64,000 nucleotides of DNA from Sporothrix humicola (GCA_021396245.1 WNYE01000005.1:620001-684000), one strand, 5' to 3'; positions 1 to 10,901 are shown, counted from the first letter of the stretch. Translations and numbers: made by a program. Notes: generated from the letters alone by a model not told the origin.

Positions 1-613
1 TGTCTCCTCCATTTGCACCACCACCTCTTCCGCCATTTCTGCCTCCTCTCGGCGTAAACGTGTCCACCCGCCGCGCCTTGGCCATGGCCTTTTGATGTTT
101 TGCCCGCTGTGCCCGCGCCTCGTCCCGCTCCGCCATCCGCCGCTCATACTCGGCCTGTCGTGCCTCTGCCTCGGCCTTTTTCCGTGCTGCTTCTTCTTGT
201 GCTTTTTGGAAAAAGGACTGTGGGCGTTTCGGCGGGCGGTTTCCGTTTGTGCGACGGCGCTCACGCCTGTCTGTGTCCTCCTTGTCGTCTTTGTCGCTCT
301 CTTCGTCGCCATCAATCCGTGCCTGCCTCTCAGGGTGCATCACCTCGTTGTTGTTGTCACCCTCCTCTTCCTTGTCGGCCTCAGCCTTGTTGGCTGCCTT
401 TGCCTCCCCCTCCGCCAACGCTCTCGCCTTGACTTTGGCATACGTCTGCAGCGTCTTGGCCCGGATCACGTTTGATTCCTTGGCCCGCTCGAGCTTGCGG
501 CGCCAGGCATCGTCCGAGGTGGGGAGGGCGGCGCGGATTCCGGTGCGCGAGCGCTTGTTGGCCTTGGGCGGAGCGGCCGTGCTGCCCGCGTCGTCGGCGG
601 AACGTTTGCCCAT
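1..613 (-). CDS. FYV7: rRNA-processing protein, Fyv7/TAP26 family (C-terminus cut by window edge)
   Basis: Reading from the ATG at 613-611 the minus strand stays open to the window edge, about 204 codons. The protein begins MGKRSADDAG, is highly charged and lysine/arginine-rich, and carries the layout I associate with Fyv7/TAP26 proteins: a WRRKLERAK segment near residue 38, a KVKARA helix, a central HPERQARID motif near residue 96, and a long basic coiled-coil (FFQKAQEEAARKKAEAEARQ, then a YERRMAERDE segment). Yeast Fyv7 is a small nucleolar protein needed for early 18S rRNA processing; that role is family knowledge. The visible C-terminus (from about residue 185) turns into an RGG/GGRGGG tract, which suggests RNA binding and which I do not recall from the yeast protein. 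The stop lies outside the window. No intron is needed. The gene is divergent from the Atos-type gene at 2893. Confidence 0.75.
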   Translation of the reverse strand, partial: MGKRSADDAGSTAAPPKANKRSRTGIRAALPTSDDAWRRKLERAKESNVIRAKTLQTYAKVKARALAEGEAKAANKAEADKEEEGDNNNEVMHPERQARIDGDEESDKDDKEDTDRRERRRTNGNRPPKRPQSFFQKAQEEAARKKAEAEARQAEYERRMAERDEARAQRAKHQKAMAKARRVDTFTPRGGRNGGRGGGANGGD

Positions 614-629
614 ATTGTGTGTGTGCGTG

Positions 630-813
630 TAGATAAGATCCTTGTGGTGTCGTTTACAAGGTGGGAGGGTAGGGTAGTTGAGATTTATGAACAGGTCGTA
701 ATTATTGTGGTTGGAAGATCACCAAATTTGCGCCGTGGAAAGTACACTGAGATGTCTGAACTTTTTTTTGGTGGTATGGCGATAAGATAAGCTGTAAAAT
801 CCTTATCGATAAC
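630..813. promoter_or_regulatory. Group of GATA-factor sites
   Basis: GATAAG occurs at 630-635, 781-786 and 786-791 (two sharing one base). CTTATC (the same motif on the other strand) lies at 802-807 and is followed directly by GATAAC at 808-813. Four sites within 33 bp is a dense arrangement. In filamentous fungi such sites bind GATA zinc-finger regulators (nitrogen, iron or light control). They lie just upstream of the Fyv7-type gene; function is inferred from the motif only. Confidence 0.4.
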
Positions 814-1759
814 AATCTACTCCAGGCGGTGGCTTCTGTTGCACCAGCGGTTTAGGCGGCAATGCACCAATATGCCCAGCCATCCCCTCTTTTCGTGCCA
901 GCTGTTCTTCCTTGTGAAGAGTCTCCTCAACTCTCAGTTTGTACTGTCTTCTTTTAGTTCCTTTCGCCTTGTTCTCGAGATCATTTCCTCCTGTTCCCTT
1001 TCACCTCTTTTGGCCGGCAGTAAAAAGGCGGCCAACAATATCGAGGCTTCTTTTTCAGCTCCTTTCAGGCGGTTCGGGAGTGTATTAATGAGCAAACAGC
1101 GCTAACGACCCCCCTAGCGTGTGTTGGTTTCGAGTCCTTTGAACTGTCTTGAGACTCTCACACTCAAAAAGGAAGCAACGGGCGGCAGACGATGCAGTGA
1201 ACCCCATTTTTTGTTTCTCTGGGCGATATCCACTGTTTTAAAATGGGTTTTTAATGGGATTCAGCACGGACACCCCTAGGGACACAGGAGGTGCCCGTAA
1301 CTGCCCTTTGGGGGGTGGGTGCGTGTGGGGCTCCTTCCCTTTTGGCGCTCCGCTCTTGCCAACAAAATTCCTTCTCACCTTGAGTCACACGCCCATTATG
1401 CCCATCCGAAAGGCAAAAGTTAATATCACACACTGTCCCTTCAGCCGTGAAAATGGGCACACGAGACAACGGCAGTGGCTTTTGGCTTTGTTCCGTGATA
1501 TCCTTGCAAGTACTTTTGCACAGAATTACCTTACGCCGTAAATCCACGGGCACAACCGAGAAACAGGCCCAATATGGAATCGATATTTTCGTGTTCGGTG
1601 GCAGCTTCCTAGATTGAATAGGACTTTTAAAGAGAAAGAGCACAGCTCCCGGATGCTCCTTCCTATCGTCTACGCTTGTTCGATCGTTCCTGTCTTATTG
1701 CTTCTAAAGCAACTAGATGGCGAGCCAACTCACCTAAACTACCTAAATCTACTTGTCCC

Positions 1760-1767
1760 TGACGTCA
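1760..1767. promoter_or_regulatory. Perfect CRE (ATF/CREB-type) palindrome
   Basis: TGACGTCA, the full 8-bp palindromic CRE, sits about 1.1 kb upstream of the Atos-type start codon, inside the pyrimidine-rich leader/promoter. bZIP factors of the ATF/CREB type bind this sequence. A single copy could occur by chance. Confidence 0.3.
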
Positions 1768-2892
1768 GTTACAACGGCGGATTATCGAGCGTCACGCCTT
1801 CCTCGCTTGACGGATCGCGGCAAATTACAGGCCTTGTTCCTGTTCGTTCCTGCTTGTTCCTGTCTGCTTTGTCTTCTTGCTTTTCGGGTGGTTTTTGGCC
1901 TGTCGTTGCTTCCTCCTCTCACCTGTTCGACACAGCACTACTTCGCCCTGTTTTCTCTCACTCTTTCTTTCCCTTCTCTTTTCCAAATCTCGCCATTCTC
2001 ACATCCTCACACTTCACATTCTCTGGTTCAATTTACAAGCCCCTTCGACTTCAATACGACTCCTTTCTGCCCTTGTTCACTCGCCCTCTTCTTTATCGAC
2101 CTTCCTTTTCTCCCTACCGCTCTCCACATTCGTGTCTCCAGCACTTCCCTGTAACCTCCAAATAACGCCGAAACCGGTCCAGCGCCAAATCGCCACTAAA
2201 CTTCATTCACTTCTTTGAGCCTTTCTCTCTCTCCAAGTTGACCGCTGCTTTGTCGTTTCGTTAGGCTGGACTTCCCTGCATACAATCTGCATTCAATCTG
2301 CATGCCCACGACGCACTCTTGCTGCTTGCTCATGCACAACCGACAGTAGAGGCCGACCCGAACCCTTTGCCGCTTGGCCACGCAGCAGATGATCACAGAC
2401 GGCTACTGAGTGCTAACTGGAGCTATCCTGTTTGGCTCTTTTGTTTCCTTTGGCTTTTGGCTCGTGCTGCAAGATAGCCATTCACGAATGCCATGCTGTC
2501 TCGCTTAGGATCAAAGGCGTGATCTTCACTCTCCTCTTTTTAACGAACAGGCAAACGACCTCAAGAACATACGAGCGTACATATACGCACTCAAACAACC
2601 TCTCGCTTTTTCAGGAACACTTACCCTCGACGACTCGTCTTTTCTTTTGGACACAGCACTCTCGTCGCCTTCAAATCACGGCATGACCTGAATAATCAGC
2701 TCTCCATACGATACGATATCTCATATCTCAATCTATCTCCAGCCTTGTTCGACTTGGCGACTTGATCCCCCCCGTCTGAGCCGGAGACGGGGATCGGATA
2801 CTCGGGCAACCCTCTTCCCTCAACTCTAGACCTCACCGTTCCCCCATTTCGACCTTTACAGCTTGAGACTCGATCTCAGGCTCACAGACAAC

Positions 2893-5778
2893 ATGCCTAT
2901 GTTTGAAGACACCATGGAACTCGCCCAAAGCGGCGAGCTTCCTCCCAAAGATCCCACGCCACCACCGGCCTCTTCACAGCCGATTCAACCTCCAAACTCA
3001 CCGCCGACTGAACGTGCCAACACACCGTCCAAGCCCATCTCCATTCCCACCTCGCCATTCTCTCCCTTCATGTCCCGCCGGATGTCCGAAGAGAGCATAC
3101 GGACCGACCTGTGCGAAGGCCCGCTTCCCAACACCCCGTCGCCATTACCACACTCTTTTGTGTCACGGCCGTCCCCATCTTCAGTGTCTGGGACCGGGGC
3201 CCATAACGGCTTTGCCGAACCAAACCATCTTCCGCCTCGGACACCGCCCAGCCGCGATACCTTTGAACAGGTCACGGATCGCGCGGAGCTGATTGAGAGG
3301 TTAAAACGGGGCGAGAGCCCAACCTGGATTCCTAACCGACATGTGAGTTCTATTGGCTGGGTTGGCTGGGCTGCTATGCCCATCTAGGTGCCAATGCCAT
3401 TTGCTAACACCTCGCAGCTTGAGTCAATATATCATACGCGGACTCCCACCCAAACGTCGAGGCCACCATCAGCGGGCACGCCCACGCCAACGTCGCTGCT
3501 TCCAGCAGCTGACATTACGCCGGAACGCATCCCGCTCGAGGCACATGACCACGATGCAGAGGCTGCTGCCCGCCTCGAGGATGGGCTGAATATCGAGCGG
3601 CCTCGGTCGGCTCTGCATAGCGGCGACTTTACCCAGGGCACGGCAACTCGACGACAAGGGCGTACGTCGGACGAAACGGAAACTCGACCGACTGGACTTC
3701 CCCGGCCCGGACCGGCAGCCAATATCTCTCCTTCACCATGGGTCGCAACGTCACCACCTCGCCACTACACGCCATTCTCCTTTGATCATCGGTCGCCGCC
3801 AACGTCGGCACTTGCAGAAATCGGTGTCTTCCGGTCTACCGTACCGTCGCCATCTTCGTCGATATCTTCTAGTTTCGTCTACAAGCCGCCTACAAGCCCA
3901 CTTGTGCAGTCCCAGAGCAATTACGAAGATGAAGATGGCTCGGATTCCGCCATTCCCATGGAAAATATCGATATCGCTCTTGGTGGCAGCCCCACCAGCA
4001 GGGCTGGCGGTATGCGGACCAACGCCCGTCGGCATACCCTCACCTTTTCACACAACCGCCACTCGCAGTCTTCCCCCTACTCCGTCCCCATTATCTCCCA
4101 TCCTCTTTCTCGTCAGCCGTCCGGAAGCGTCCGTCGCGAGAGTGCTTTCCCGTACCAGGCACACCAGCCTCGCCGGTCGCTTTCCACGGCTTCCAACTAC
4201 AATGTCGACCATCTGCCGTCTTTCAACTCCGCATCCACTCCACAAACGCCTTTCCTCACTCGATCTCGACGCCCCTCATTCACCCTAGACACATCTCCTC
4301 TCCAGCACGCGTCCATGGTCGGCTCGTACGAAGAAAGTATTCTTCGTGGCCGCATGTCCACCACTCCCTCGAAACCTCTCGATTTCCTCGCCCAGATCGG
4401 CGTTCTTGGCCTCGGCGCCAAGTGCAAACCCAATCTTCGCTGCCCTTCGCATGTGACGCTCCCATTTTCGGCGGTCTTTTACAGTTATGCAACGACATCG
4501 TATGGCCGGTCCAAGGCTGAAGATGGACCGAGTCCCTACGTTGGCATGGTTGACCTCGAGAACGGACTTCCCAACTCGGGCTCTGACCAACGTTCAAAGC
4601 GAAAGGCCATGATGCCGAGCCGGCGGACTGCCTCGCGTACCCGGCCGTCTAACCACACTGAGGGCGAGACTAAGAGTGCAGTGAATGGCGGCGAAAAGAA
4701 GGAGCCCAGCCGTCAAGGCGAAGTCAACCCGAATGGCGACGAGATTGTCATGGAGGACGTACATGTTGAACGACTCGACTTGTCAGATGCAGAGGGGGCC
4801 AAGACGACTATCAGCGCCGCTCGCTCTCACAAGCGCCGGCCGCACGGTCCCAAGGCGCCTCCAGGCGGCTCCTACCGTATTCCAGAGCAGGGGCAGCTTC
4901 AGATCATTATCAAGAACCAGAATAAAACGGCCGTCAAGCTTTTCCTTATCCCGTACGACCTGACCGGCATGGAGCCCGGCACAAAGACGTTTATCCGCCA
5001 GCGCAGCTACTCGGCCGGCCCCATTATTGACAACTTGCCACCCACGAGTGACACGTCGTCAGACCGTCCCATTCTCCGGTATTTGATTCATTTGCACATC
5101 TGCTGCCCATCCCGTGGCCGGTACTACCTGTACAAGAGTATCCGTGTCGTTTTTGCCAACCGAGTCCCGGACGGAAAAGAGAAACTGCGTAACGAGCTCT
5201 CGTTCCCCGAGCCGCTGTACTCGCCGTACAAACCCATCCGTGTGATGCATCCACCTGCAGGTGCCGCCGGCGGTTCTGGGAGTAGTGGAATCGGGGGCCC
5301 CGGAGCCGCTCTAGCAGCCGAAAAGGCATACCGTCGCCGCAGTTCTGGCTTCTCGTTTTCAGCGTTTTCGGCCCATGGTGTGTCGCAAGCCTTTGACACG
5401 TTTGGCATCCAGCAACAGCTGCCTGTACCAGCCATTCCGCCGCAGTCCTCAATCTCGGCCTTGCCCAAGTCGACAATTACTTCCTCGCGTTCCTGGTCCA
5501 ACCATGGACCTGTCACAGGATCGTCGGCTTTCGACCAGACCGATAATAAAAAGGAGGCGATCGTCGGCAGTCCCGAAATGATCGCTGCAACATCCATGGC
5601 GCTGCCTCTGTACAAGAAGCTCAGCAAGGGTGACATTGGCTATGGCGGCAATGCTTTTGTCAGCGGCAGCCCGGCAGCATGCGAGGGTTTGCTATCTCAA
5701 CGTCTTAGGTCTCTCGAAGTCGAAAAGGCTGAGAAAAGTGAGAAGCCAGAAGAGGCCAAAAAGGTTCCTGATATCTGA
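2893..5778 (+). CDS. Atos/FAM214-like protein (DUF4210 plus 'chromosome segregation during meiosis' domain)
   Basis: Two exons, 2893-3342 and 3418-5778, give 936 aa. The 75-bp intron has a GTGAGT donor, a TGCTAAC branch at 3402-3408 and a CAG acceptor, and joins in phase 0 (...NRH|LES...). I chose the ATG at 2893 because it has the context ACAACATGCC and upstream in-frame codons lack a better ATG. Residues 1-450 are disordered, rich in Pro, Ser and Thr. The DUF4210 motif begins near residue 451 (SYEESILRGRM, then FLAQIGVLGLG and VTLPFSAVFYSY). The second conserved block spans about residues 633-757 (GQLQIIIKNQNKTAVKLF, FIRQRSYS, RYYLYKSIRVVFANR, FPEPLYSPYKP). These two blocks define the Atos/FAM214 family, whose animal members act in transcriptional control; the fungal role is not established. 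The tail is Lys/Glu-rich. The gene is convergent with the PPR gene, 351 bp away. Confidence 0.85.
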
Positions 5779-6129
5779 GCGACCAAACTCCAATATCCCA
5801 CTCATGCATTTCATTTTTGTTTTCTTTCTTCACTCTTTTGGATAGACAAAAATCATTCAAAAAGGGTTCGCATTGGACCATAGATACCCTACCAGTACAT
5901 ATTGCAATATAACTTTTGGTTTAACACTTTGGACATCACATTGGATAGCAAACTTTGCTTGAATAGTTGATATGCTTCTATATACATTTCTTTTTGGGTT
6001 TGGTATAAACAATGATATAATGTACAATATATGCACTGATGATGATCCTCCTCTTCTATGTTTTTCTCTATAAATCATTCATATTCATTATTGCCCGATT
6101 TTCAATCAGGGTAATCTTTCGCTCGACAC
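5779..6129. other. Convergent 3' intergenic region
   Basis: These 351 bp lie between the stops of the Atos-type gene (+) and the PPR gene (-). The stretch is AT-rich with several TATATA/AATATA-like elements on both strands, consistent with two 3' untranslated regions and polyadenylation signals. No gene is seen. Confidence 0.6.
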
Positions 6130-9100
6130 CTATTTCTCATTCTCTGGAAAGATGCCCAGATCGGTCACCACGTTATCGCCGCCGCCAAAGACACGGCCCT
6201 CGATCCGCGAGTTCATGCGCACCATGGTCCGCACAGCCCACACCGTCTGCGGGAATTTCAAGGACAGCTCCTGGAACTGACGCTCGGCGGCCGACGACCA
6301 CACGGCCATTTGCTCGAGCTCCAAGTACGCCTTGGCCAGGACCATAAAGGTGTAGTTCATGGGGCGGTTGTAGCGCGTGGCGCTCTCGCGGATCTGCTGG
6401 AGACGCGACAAGCGAGGGACGCCGCTGGCTCTGTCCTCGCTGTCGCTCGTGCCTGCCTGCGACCTCGAGTTCGTTCTCGATGGCGACTTTGACCTCGACG
6501 GCCGCTCTCTGCTGTCCGAACGTCCCGCCTCCTCGTCCGCCCCGCGGCCCCGTCCCCTCAGCGAGGTAAAGCCGCTCCACTGGGCCATGAGCCGCGTCTC
6601 GCAGACCGAAAAGGCCTCGCGAGTACGGCCGAGACGGGCCAGGTTCTGGACATAGTGGTTCCAGTTCTTGCTGTCGAGCAAGAAGCCGTTGCCGAGCACG
6701 TCCTCGTTGACCAGGCTGATCAGGCCGTCGGCGTCGCGTTCAGAGGCATACAGGCGCTGCATCGTCTTGAGCGGGTCGGTCAGGCCGTAGCGCAGCTTGG
6801 CGACGACGCGGGGGTCGGCCTCCTTGGGCGCAGTGGTGGTCGTGAAGGGGTTTGTCTTGGAGGGCGAAAGGGGGTCAGCGGTCGTGGGGAACTCGGTTGT
6901 GCCCTCGGGAGTCAGCTCGTCGGCGGCAATGGCGGCCTGGATGTCGGCCTGGATGTCCGTCTGGACGCCGTCGGCCTTGGTGATGCCCAGAATCGACTCG
7001 AGGCGTGTGTCTTTGAGGGTCTGAGAGCGGCTGATTTCTTGGGTGCGGCCCAGAATGTTCTGCCACATCTCCTTGACACGGTCGTAGCGGCCCTCATAGT
7101 AGTCCGACAGCATGAGGGCGTTGCACAGTTTCAGGGGCAGAGGCTGCTGGCGCTCGTCGGCGGGCGCAATCGACTTGTACAGCTGCATGACCTCTTCGAC
7201 ACCGGCAAAATCGCGCGCCTGCACCAGCATAAAGATGACAAACGAGAAGCGGCGGACGGCGCCCAAGTGCATGCGCGCAGAATCGCGGCCGCCAAACTCC
7301 TTGTTGATGCGCGACGACCCACGGTCGCGGTCCTGGACAGACAGCGAGCGCTGGAACTCGCGCAGGGCCTTGGCGAACAGATCGCGGCGATCGGCGCCGC
7401 TCATGCCGCCCTCGGCTGGCTGTGTGCCGTCGCCCTTGGGGAAGTCCTGCCACTGACTGAAAGCCTTGATGACGAGCTGGATCTGCTGGCTCGAGCGCTG
7501 GAAGCCCATGTGGTGCATGAGGCGGTTGACCTGGAGGGCGCGGTGTGGCTGTTTGCTGCGAATATAGGCCATCATCAACAGGGTATAGTGGTGGGCCGAG
7601 GGCCGGAAGATGCCGTCTTCCTGGGCGGCGCGCAGCAGCTCAACGGCGCGACGGGGCTGGCGGCACTGTGCCAGAGCAAAGAGCAAAGCGCTGTATGTGC
7701 CATTGTCGTACTTGACGTGGAGGCGGGTCATGACGTTGAGGATGCGGTTGACGGCGACAAGGTCGTGGCGGAGGGCGTGGTGGTGCAGCAGCGTGTTCCA
7801 GAGCGCCGTATAGGGTTTGCCGCCAATCTTGCCTTCGCGTGTCGTCGTGACACAGAGCCGCTCGGCCTCGTCGTAGCGGTCGTTCTGGCAGTAGGCCTCG
7901 ACAATCGGATCGATGATCGACTCGTTGATCTGGACGCCGCACTGCTGTGCCAGCCAGTACAAGTCAGAGACAAGCTCGAGGTCGCCGCGACCGCCGACAA
8001 TGGTCATGATGGTGCTGAAACTGTATGCGTCGGGCTCGACGGCCTCGCACAGGTCCTCAAAGACCTGCATGGCCTCGGTATAGCGGCCGCTTTCGACAAA
8101 GACGTGCAGGCGGATGTTCCAGCAAATGATGTTTGGCTTGAGGCCATACTTGTCTGAGATCTCGGCAAAGACCTGTTCCACTTGGGCCAAGTCGCCGCGC
8201 ACAGCATGGGCCTTCAAGAGATGGGCAAATGTGTCTTCGGCGCTCTGGATGGCTGTCGGGTAGACAGTCGTGAACTCGCTCCACAGACGGTGGACGGACG
8301 TGACGTCGCCGCGGGACGCATAAAAGGCGAGGTACTTCTGGTAGCCCCAAAAGTTGGGCCGGGTCTTGCTCTTGTACCAGTCTTTGAGGACGTCTTCCAT
8401 GCCGCGAGGGTTTGTGGGATAATAGACATCGCGCACCATGGTTGTGAGGGTTGCAGTGTGCGGTTGGAACTTGGGCATGACACGGTACTCGGAGTAGGCG
8501 CGGGCAGCCAGGTCGTTGCGTTTGTTGTTGACGAGGACTTGGATAAAGTTCTCGAGGACGCGCGGGTTGGTGAGAGAGCGCACAAAGGGAAAAGCGACTT
8601 CTGGGTCGAGGTGGCTGAGCGAGGCCTCGAGGAAAGCCTTGAACACTTCCTTGAGAGACTCGAGGTCCTGGCCTTGGCTTACGTCAGACGAGCCTGGCTC
8701 AGTCAAGTCCAACTCGGCCAGCACGGCTGGCTCAGCCTGCTCTGGCTGCTCTGTTTCTTGGCTCGCCTCATTTTCGGCCATTTCCTCCTCCAACTTGTTG
8801 ATATGGTCGAAAAAGAACTGCATCCGACCCTGGAGGTCCGGCAGCAACAAAACGGCCTTGAGGAGGTCCGCCTCGGCCTTGTTGCGTTCCGTCTTCTTCT
8901 TGTACACATTCCACACGGACGATATGACGTCCCATGAATACGTCTTGAAGGCGGTTGCCAACAACAAATCGAGGCCGGGAGCTGCACCGTTGGCCCATGC
9001 ACCCGTGTCCGTACTTCGCTGGAAGATGGAAAGGGCCTCAGCCTGCTTGTTTAGGATGATCTGGGCCCTGATAGCACAAGTCACTGTGGCAGCATTCCAG

Positions 9101-9843
9101 GCTGCAAGGTCGAGCCCTCCAAAAAGACGCAAAATATGGTGTGCTTCCGTCGGTCGTCTTGACGGCGATATAAACTGAATGACAGTAAGCACTAATTCCG
9201 TCTTTTGCGGCCTGTTCTCCAGCGCTTGGTACAGGTTCCATGCCCGTTCAAAGGCGTCATGGTTGGTGGCCATGGGGTTTGTTTGCAGGAGCTGGACCAG
9301 GTTTTCGAGAACATCACCCTGTTCTTCTGGTAGCGCCTGTGTATTCTCGATATGCGTCATTTCTGGTGATGAAGACTCTCTCTGCGCGCCAGGTGCCGCC
9401 GCTTGGGACGAAAGCAGAGATTGGAACTGTCGTGTTGGCCGTCGTTGGGAGCGTAGAGAGTGTGTAGGATGTGTAGGATGTGTTGAGTTCGTCGAGGATA
9501 TGCTGTTCGGCCGAGACTTTCGGTCTTTCGCACTGCTCGACAGCTTGCGGGCAAAGTTGAGGGCGCCCTTTGGGTACAGAAAGTCGAGCAGAAAGGCCGA
9601 GGCGTGCATCGGCTCTATTGGCGGCAGGTCGGGCGTGTACATGTCAAAGTAGCCGTCTCGTGGAGAGGGAGGAGGAGAATGAGGCAGAGGCAAGTCTGGT
9701 CCAGAGAGGCCTTTCTGAGCAAAAAGAGCCTGCAGAGCTCCAGACGGCTTGTTGCCTGTACTGCCGGCTTTGGACACCTTGGGCAGCAGCCGCTGGAGCC
9801 CAGAAGGCTCCAGGCCGGCTGCTGTCCGGTCGAGCAGCGGCAT
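6130..9843 (-). CDS. Mitochondrial pentatricopeptide-repeat (PPR) protein, CYA5-like
   Basis: A single open frame of 1237 aa from an ATG at 9843. The first 150 residues are basic, Ser-rich and contain an amphipathic mitochondrial-type leader (MPLLDRTAAGLEPSGLQRLL). From about residue 490 to 800 the sequence folds into helix-turn-helix units of about 35 residues typical of PPRs, for example KYGLKPNIICWNIRLHVFVE and AVEPDAYSFSTIMTIVGGRG. The C-terminal third has further helical units. Ascomycete PPR proteins bind mitochondrial mRNAs for stability or translation. The N-terminus and size recall Neurospora CYA-5, needed for cytochrome oxidase subunit 1 expression, but I cannot confirm orthology. 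A 9-bp repeat gives a Thr-His-Pro run near residue 122. The long open frame on the opposite strand (6655-8157) is a codon-bias shadow. The gene shares a 1.06-kb divergent promoter region with SRP68. Confidence 0.85.
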   Translation of the reverse strand: MPLLDRTAAGLEPSGLQRLLPKVSKAGSTGNKPSGALQALFAQKGLSGPDLPLPHSPPPSPRDGYFDMYTPDLPPIEPMHASAFLLDFLYPKGALNFARKLSSSAKDRKSRPNSISSTNSTHPTHPTHSLRSQRRPTRQFQSLLSSQAAAPGAQRESSSPEMTHIENTQALPEEQGDVLENLVQLLQTNPMATNHDAFERAWNLYQALENRPQKTELVLTVIQFISPSRRPTEAHHILRLFGGLDLAAWNAATVTCAIRAQIILNKQAEALSIFQRSTDTGAWANGAAPGLDLLLATAFKTYSWDVISSVWNVYKKKTERNKAEADLLKAVLLLPDLQGRMQFFFDHINKLEEEMAENEASQETEQPEQAEPAVLAELDLTEPGSSDVSQGQDLESLKEVFKAFLEASLSHLDPEVAFPFVRSLTNPRVLENFIQVLVNNKRNDLAARAYSEYRVMPKFQPHTATLTTMVRDVYYPTNPRGMEDVLKDWYKSKTRPNFWGYQKYLAFYASRGDVTSVHRLWSEFTTVYPTAIQSAEDTFAHLLKAHAVRGDLAQVEQVFAEISDKYGLKPNIICWNIRLHVFVESGRYTEAMQVFEDLCEAVEPDAYSFSTIMTIVGGRGDLELVSDLYWLAQQCGVQINESIIDPIVEAYCQNDRYDEAERLCVTTTREGKIGGKPYTALWNTLLHHHALRHDLVAVNRILNVMTRLHVKYDNGTYSALLFALAQCRQPRRAVELLRAAQEDGIFRPSAHHYTLLMMAYIRSKQPHRALQVNRLMHHMGFQRSSQQIQLVIKAFSQWQDFPKGDGTQPAEGGMSGADRRDLFAKALREFQRSLSVQDRDRGSSRINKEFGGRDSARMHLGAVRRFSFVIFMLVQARDFAGVEEVMQLYKSIAPADERQQPLPLKLCNALMLSDYYEGRYDRVKEMWQNILGRTQEISRSQTLKDTRLESILGITKADGVQTDIQADIQAAIAADELTPEGTTEFPTTADPLSPSKTNPFTTTTAPKEADPRVVAKLRYGLTDPLKTMQRLYASERDADGLISLVNEDVLGNGFLLDSKNWNHYVQNLARLGRTREAFSVCETRLMAQWSGFTSLRGRGRGADEEAGRSDSRERPSRSKSPSRTNSRSQAGTSDSEDRASGVPRLSRLQQIRESATRYNRPMNYTFMVLAKAYLELEQMAVWSSAAERQFQELSLKFPQTVWAVRTMVRMNSRIEGRVFGGGDNVVTDLGIFPENEK

Positions 9844-10901
9844 TGGTTGTATTTCTCGGACGGCCCTTCTCCGGCGAAAGACCGAGCAAAAAGTGCCGGA
9901 GAGGGAGAAAAAGCAAAGGGAATGTCGGGGAGGGGCGGGCCGGCTATCGACGCATCATGGGTGTTTTTAGGGTTCCGAGAGGCTACCGAGTGTCGGAGGG
10001 TTTTATGGAGAGCCCAGGGTCTGTCGTCGAGCCGCAATGGCGAAGCTGTGTCGTCGTTGTCGAGATGCAAACTTTGACGGCTTAATTCGAAGCACGTGCA
10101 ATGAAAGAGCTTGCCGTGAGAGTGCGAGAATAAGGCCAAGAAAAAGAGGCAGGTCGTTCGTCTGTGTCGAAAGTAAGCTCCAATCTTCCCAATTCGTAAA
10201 ACGTCGTCGTGAATGGCCCGTGAAGCTTTTGCGGTGCCGGCAAAGGGCGGGATTGTTTTGAACGGAGCGAGGTAGCAAGTGCAGCTTTGGTGCTAACTTT
10301 TTTTTCGTGTAATACGCAGTAGTGGTCCGATGCTGTCTCTTTAGGCGGGTCCGGTTTGGCTCCTGCTCTGTTATGGCTGGTCGGCGATTGCAGGGATTGA
10401 TTGGGACAATTTGGGAAGGAACGAGACTGGACTTACAGAGGGAAAAGAGAGAAGGAGCTTTCGCGCCGGAGCGGCTAATGAATGATCCGTAGTTACCTGC
10501 GTCTGATAGCGCTAACAGTTGCCTGTAAATGTCGGTTTGGGCAGGTGCGATAGGCGCAAACTGCGTACTGGCGCACATAACCACTAGTGGGGCACGAGAC
10601 TGCAAATTTACACGCTGTTGACATTCAACCCCACACAACGACAGACGACAGGAATCAGAGGAATCGAGGACAACGAGCAAAGGGAATCGGCGGCACAGAC
10701 CACGACGCAACTCGGACGACGACCCGACAGACACTAGAGGCTGTCAGTCGACGACGAGACGAATATCGACGAATTTGCCGACACTGCTGGACCTTTCCGA
10801 AAGTGAAGCATCTCGAGCTTTCGAAAATCAAAATCAAAATCGAGGGGCAGAGGAAGAGAAAGGAGACGCCGACGTAGCCAGACAACGGCTCGACCCCCAC
10901 G
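9844..10901. other. Divergent promoter region between the PPR gene and SRP68
   Basis: No gene is supported. A 243-codon minus frame (10003-10734) lacks an ATG start at its boundary and looks like random sequence rich in Ser, Arg and Leu. A CACGTG core occurs near 10094. The last 100 bp before the SRP68 ATG are A-rich (CAAAATCAAAATCG), as expected for a fungal 5' leader. Confidence 0.5.

Larger units (their letters stand above)
614..2892. other. Divergent intergenic region between the Fyv7-type and Atos-type genes
   Basis: No protein-coding gene or RNA gene is supported in these 2.3 kb. The left part (630-813) has a group of GATA motifs. The right part (about 1600-2892) is strongly pyrimidine-rich on the plus strand (runs such as CTTTCTTTCCCTTCTCTTTTCC), typical of promoters and long leaders of highly or housekeeping-expressed fungal genes, and contains a perfect CRE (TGACGTCA) at 1760-1767. 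Short open frames here are low-complexity and lack family resemblance. Confidence 0.6.

Noticed and set aside
1118..1140. tRNA-like B box (GTTTCGAGTCC) near 1126, and a similar one near 29436
   Set aside because: Neither has a matching A box at the right distance, nor sequence able to form the acceptor and anticodon stems.
6655..8157. 500-codon plus-strand open frame opposite the PPR gene
   Set aside because: It is a shadow of the PPR reading frame caused by GC-rich third positions. It has no family resemblance and no promoter or intron signals of its own.
10003..10734. 243-codon minus-strand frame between the PPR gene and SRP68
   Set aside because: It lies in a divergent promoter, lacks an ATG at its start, and has no recognisable domain.
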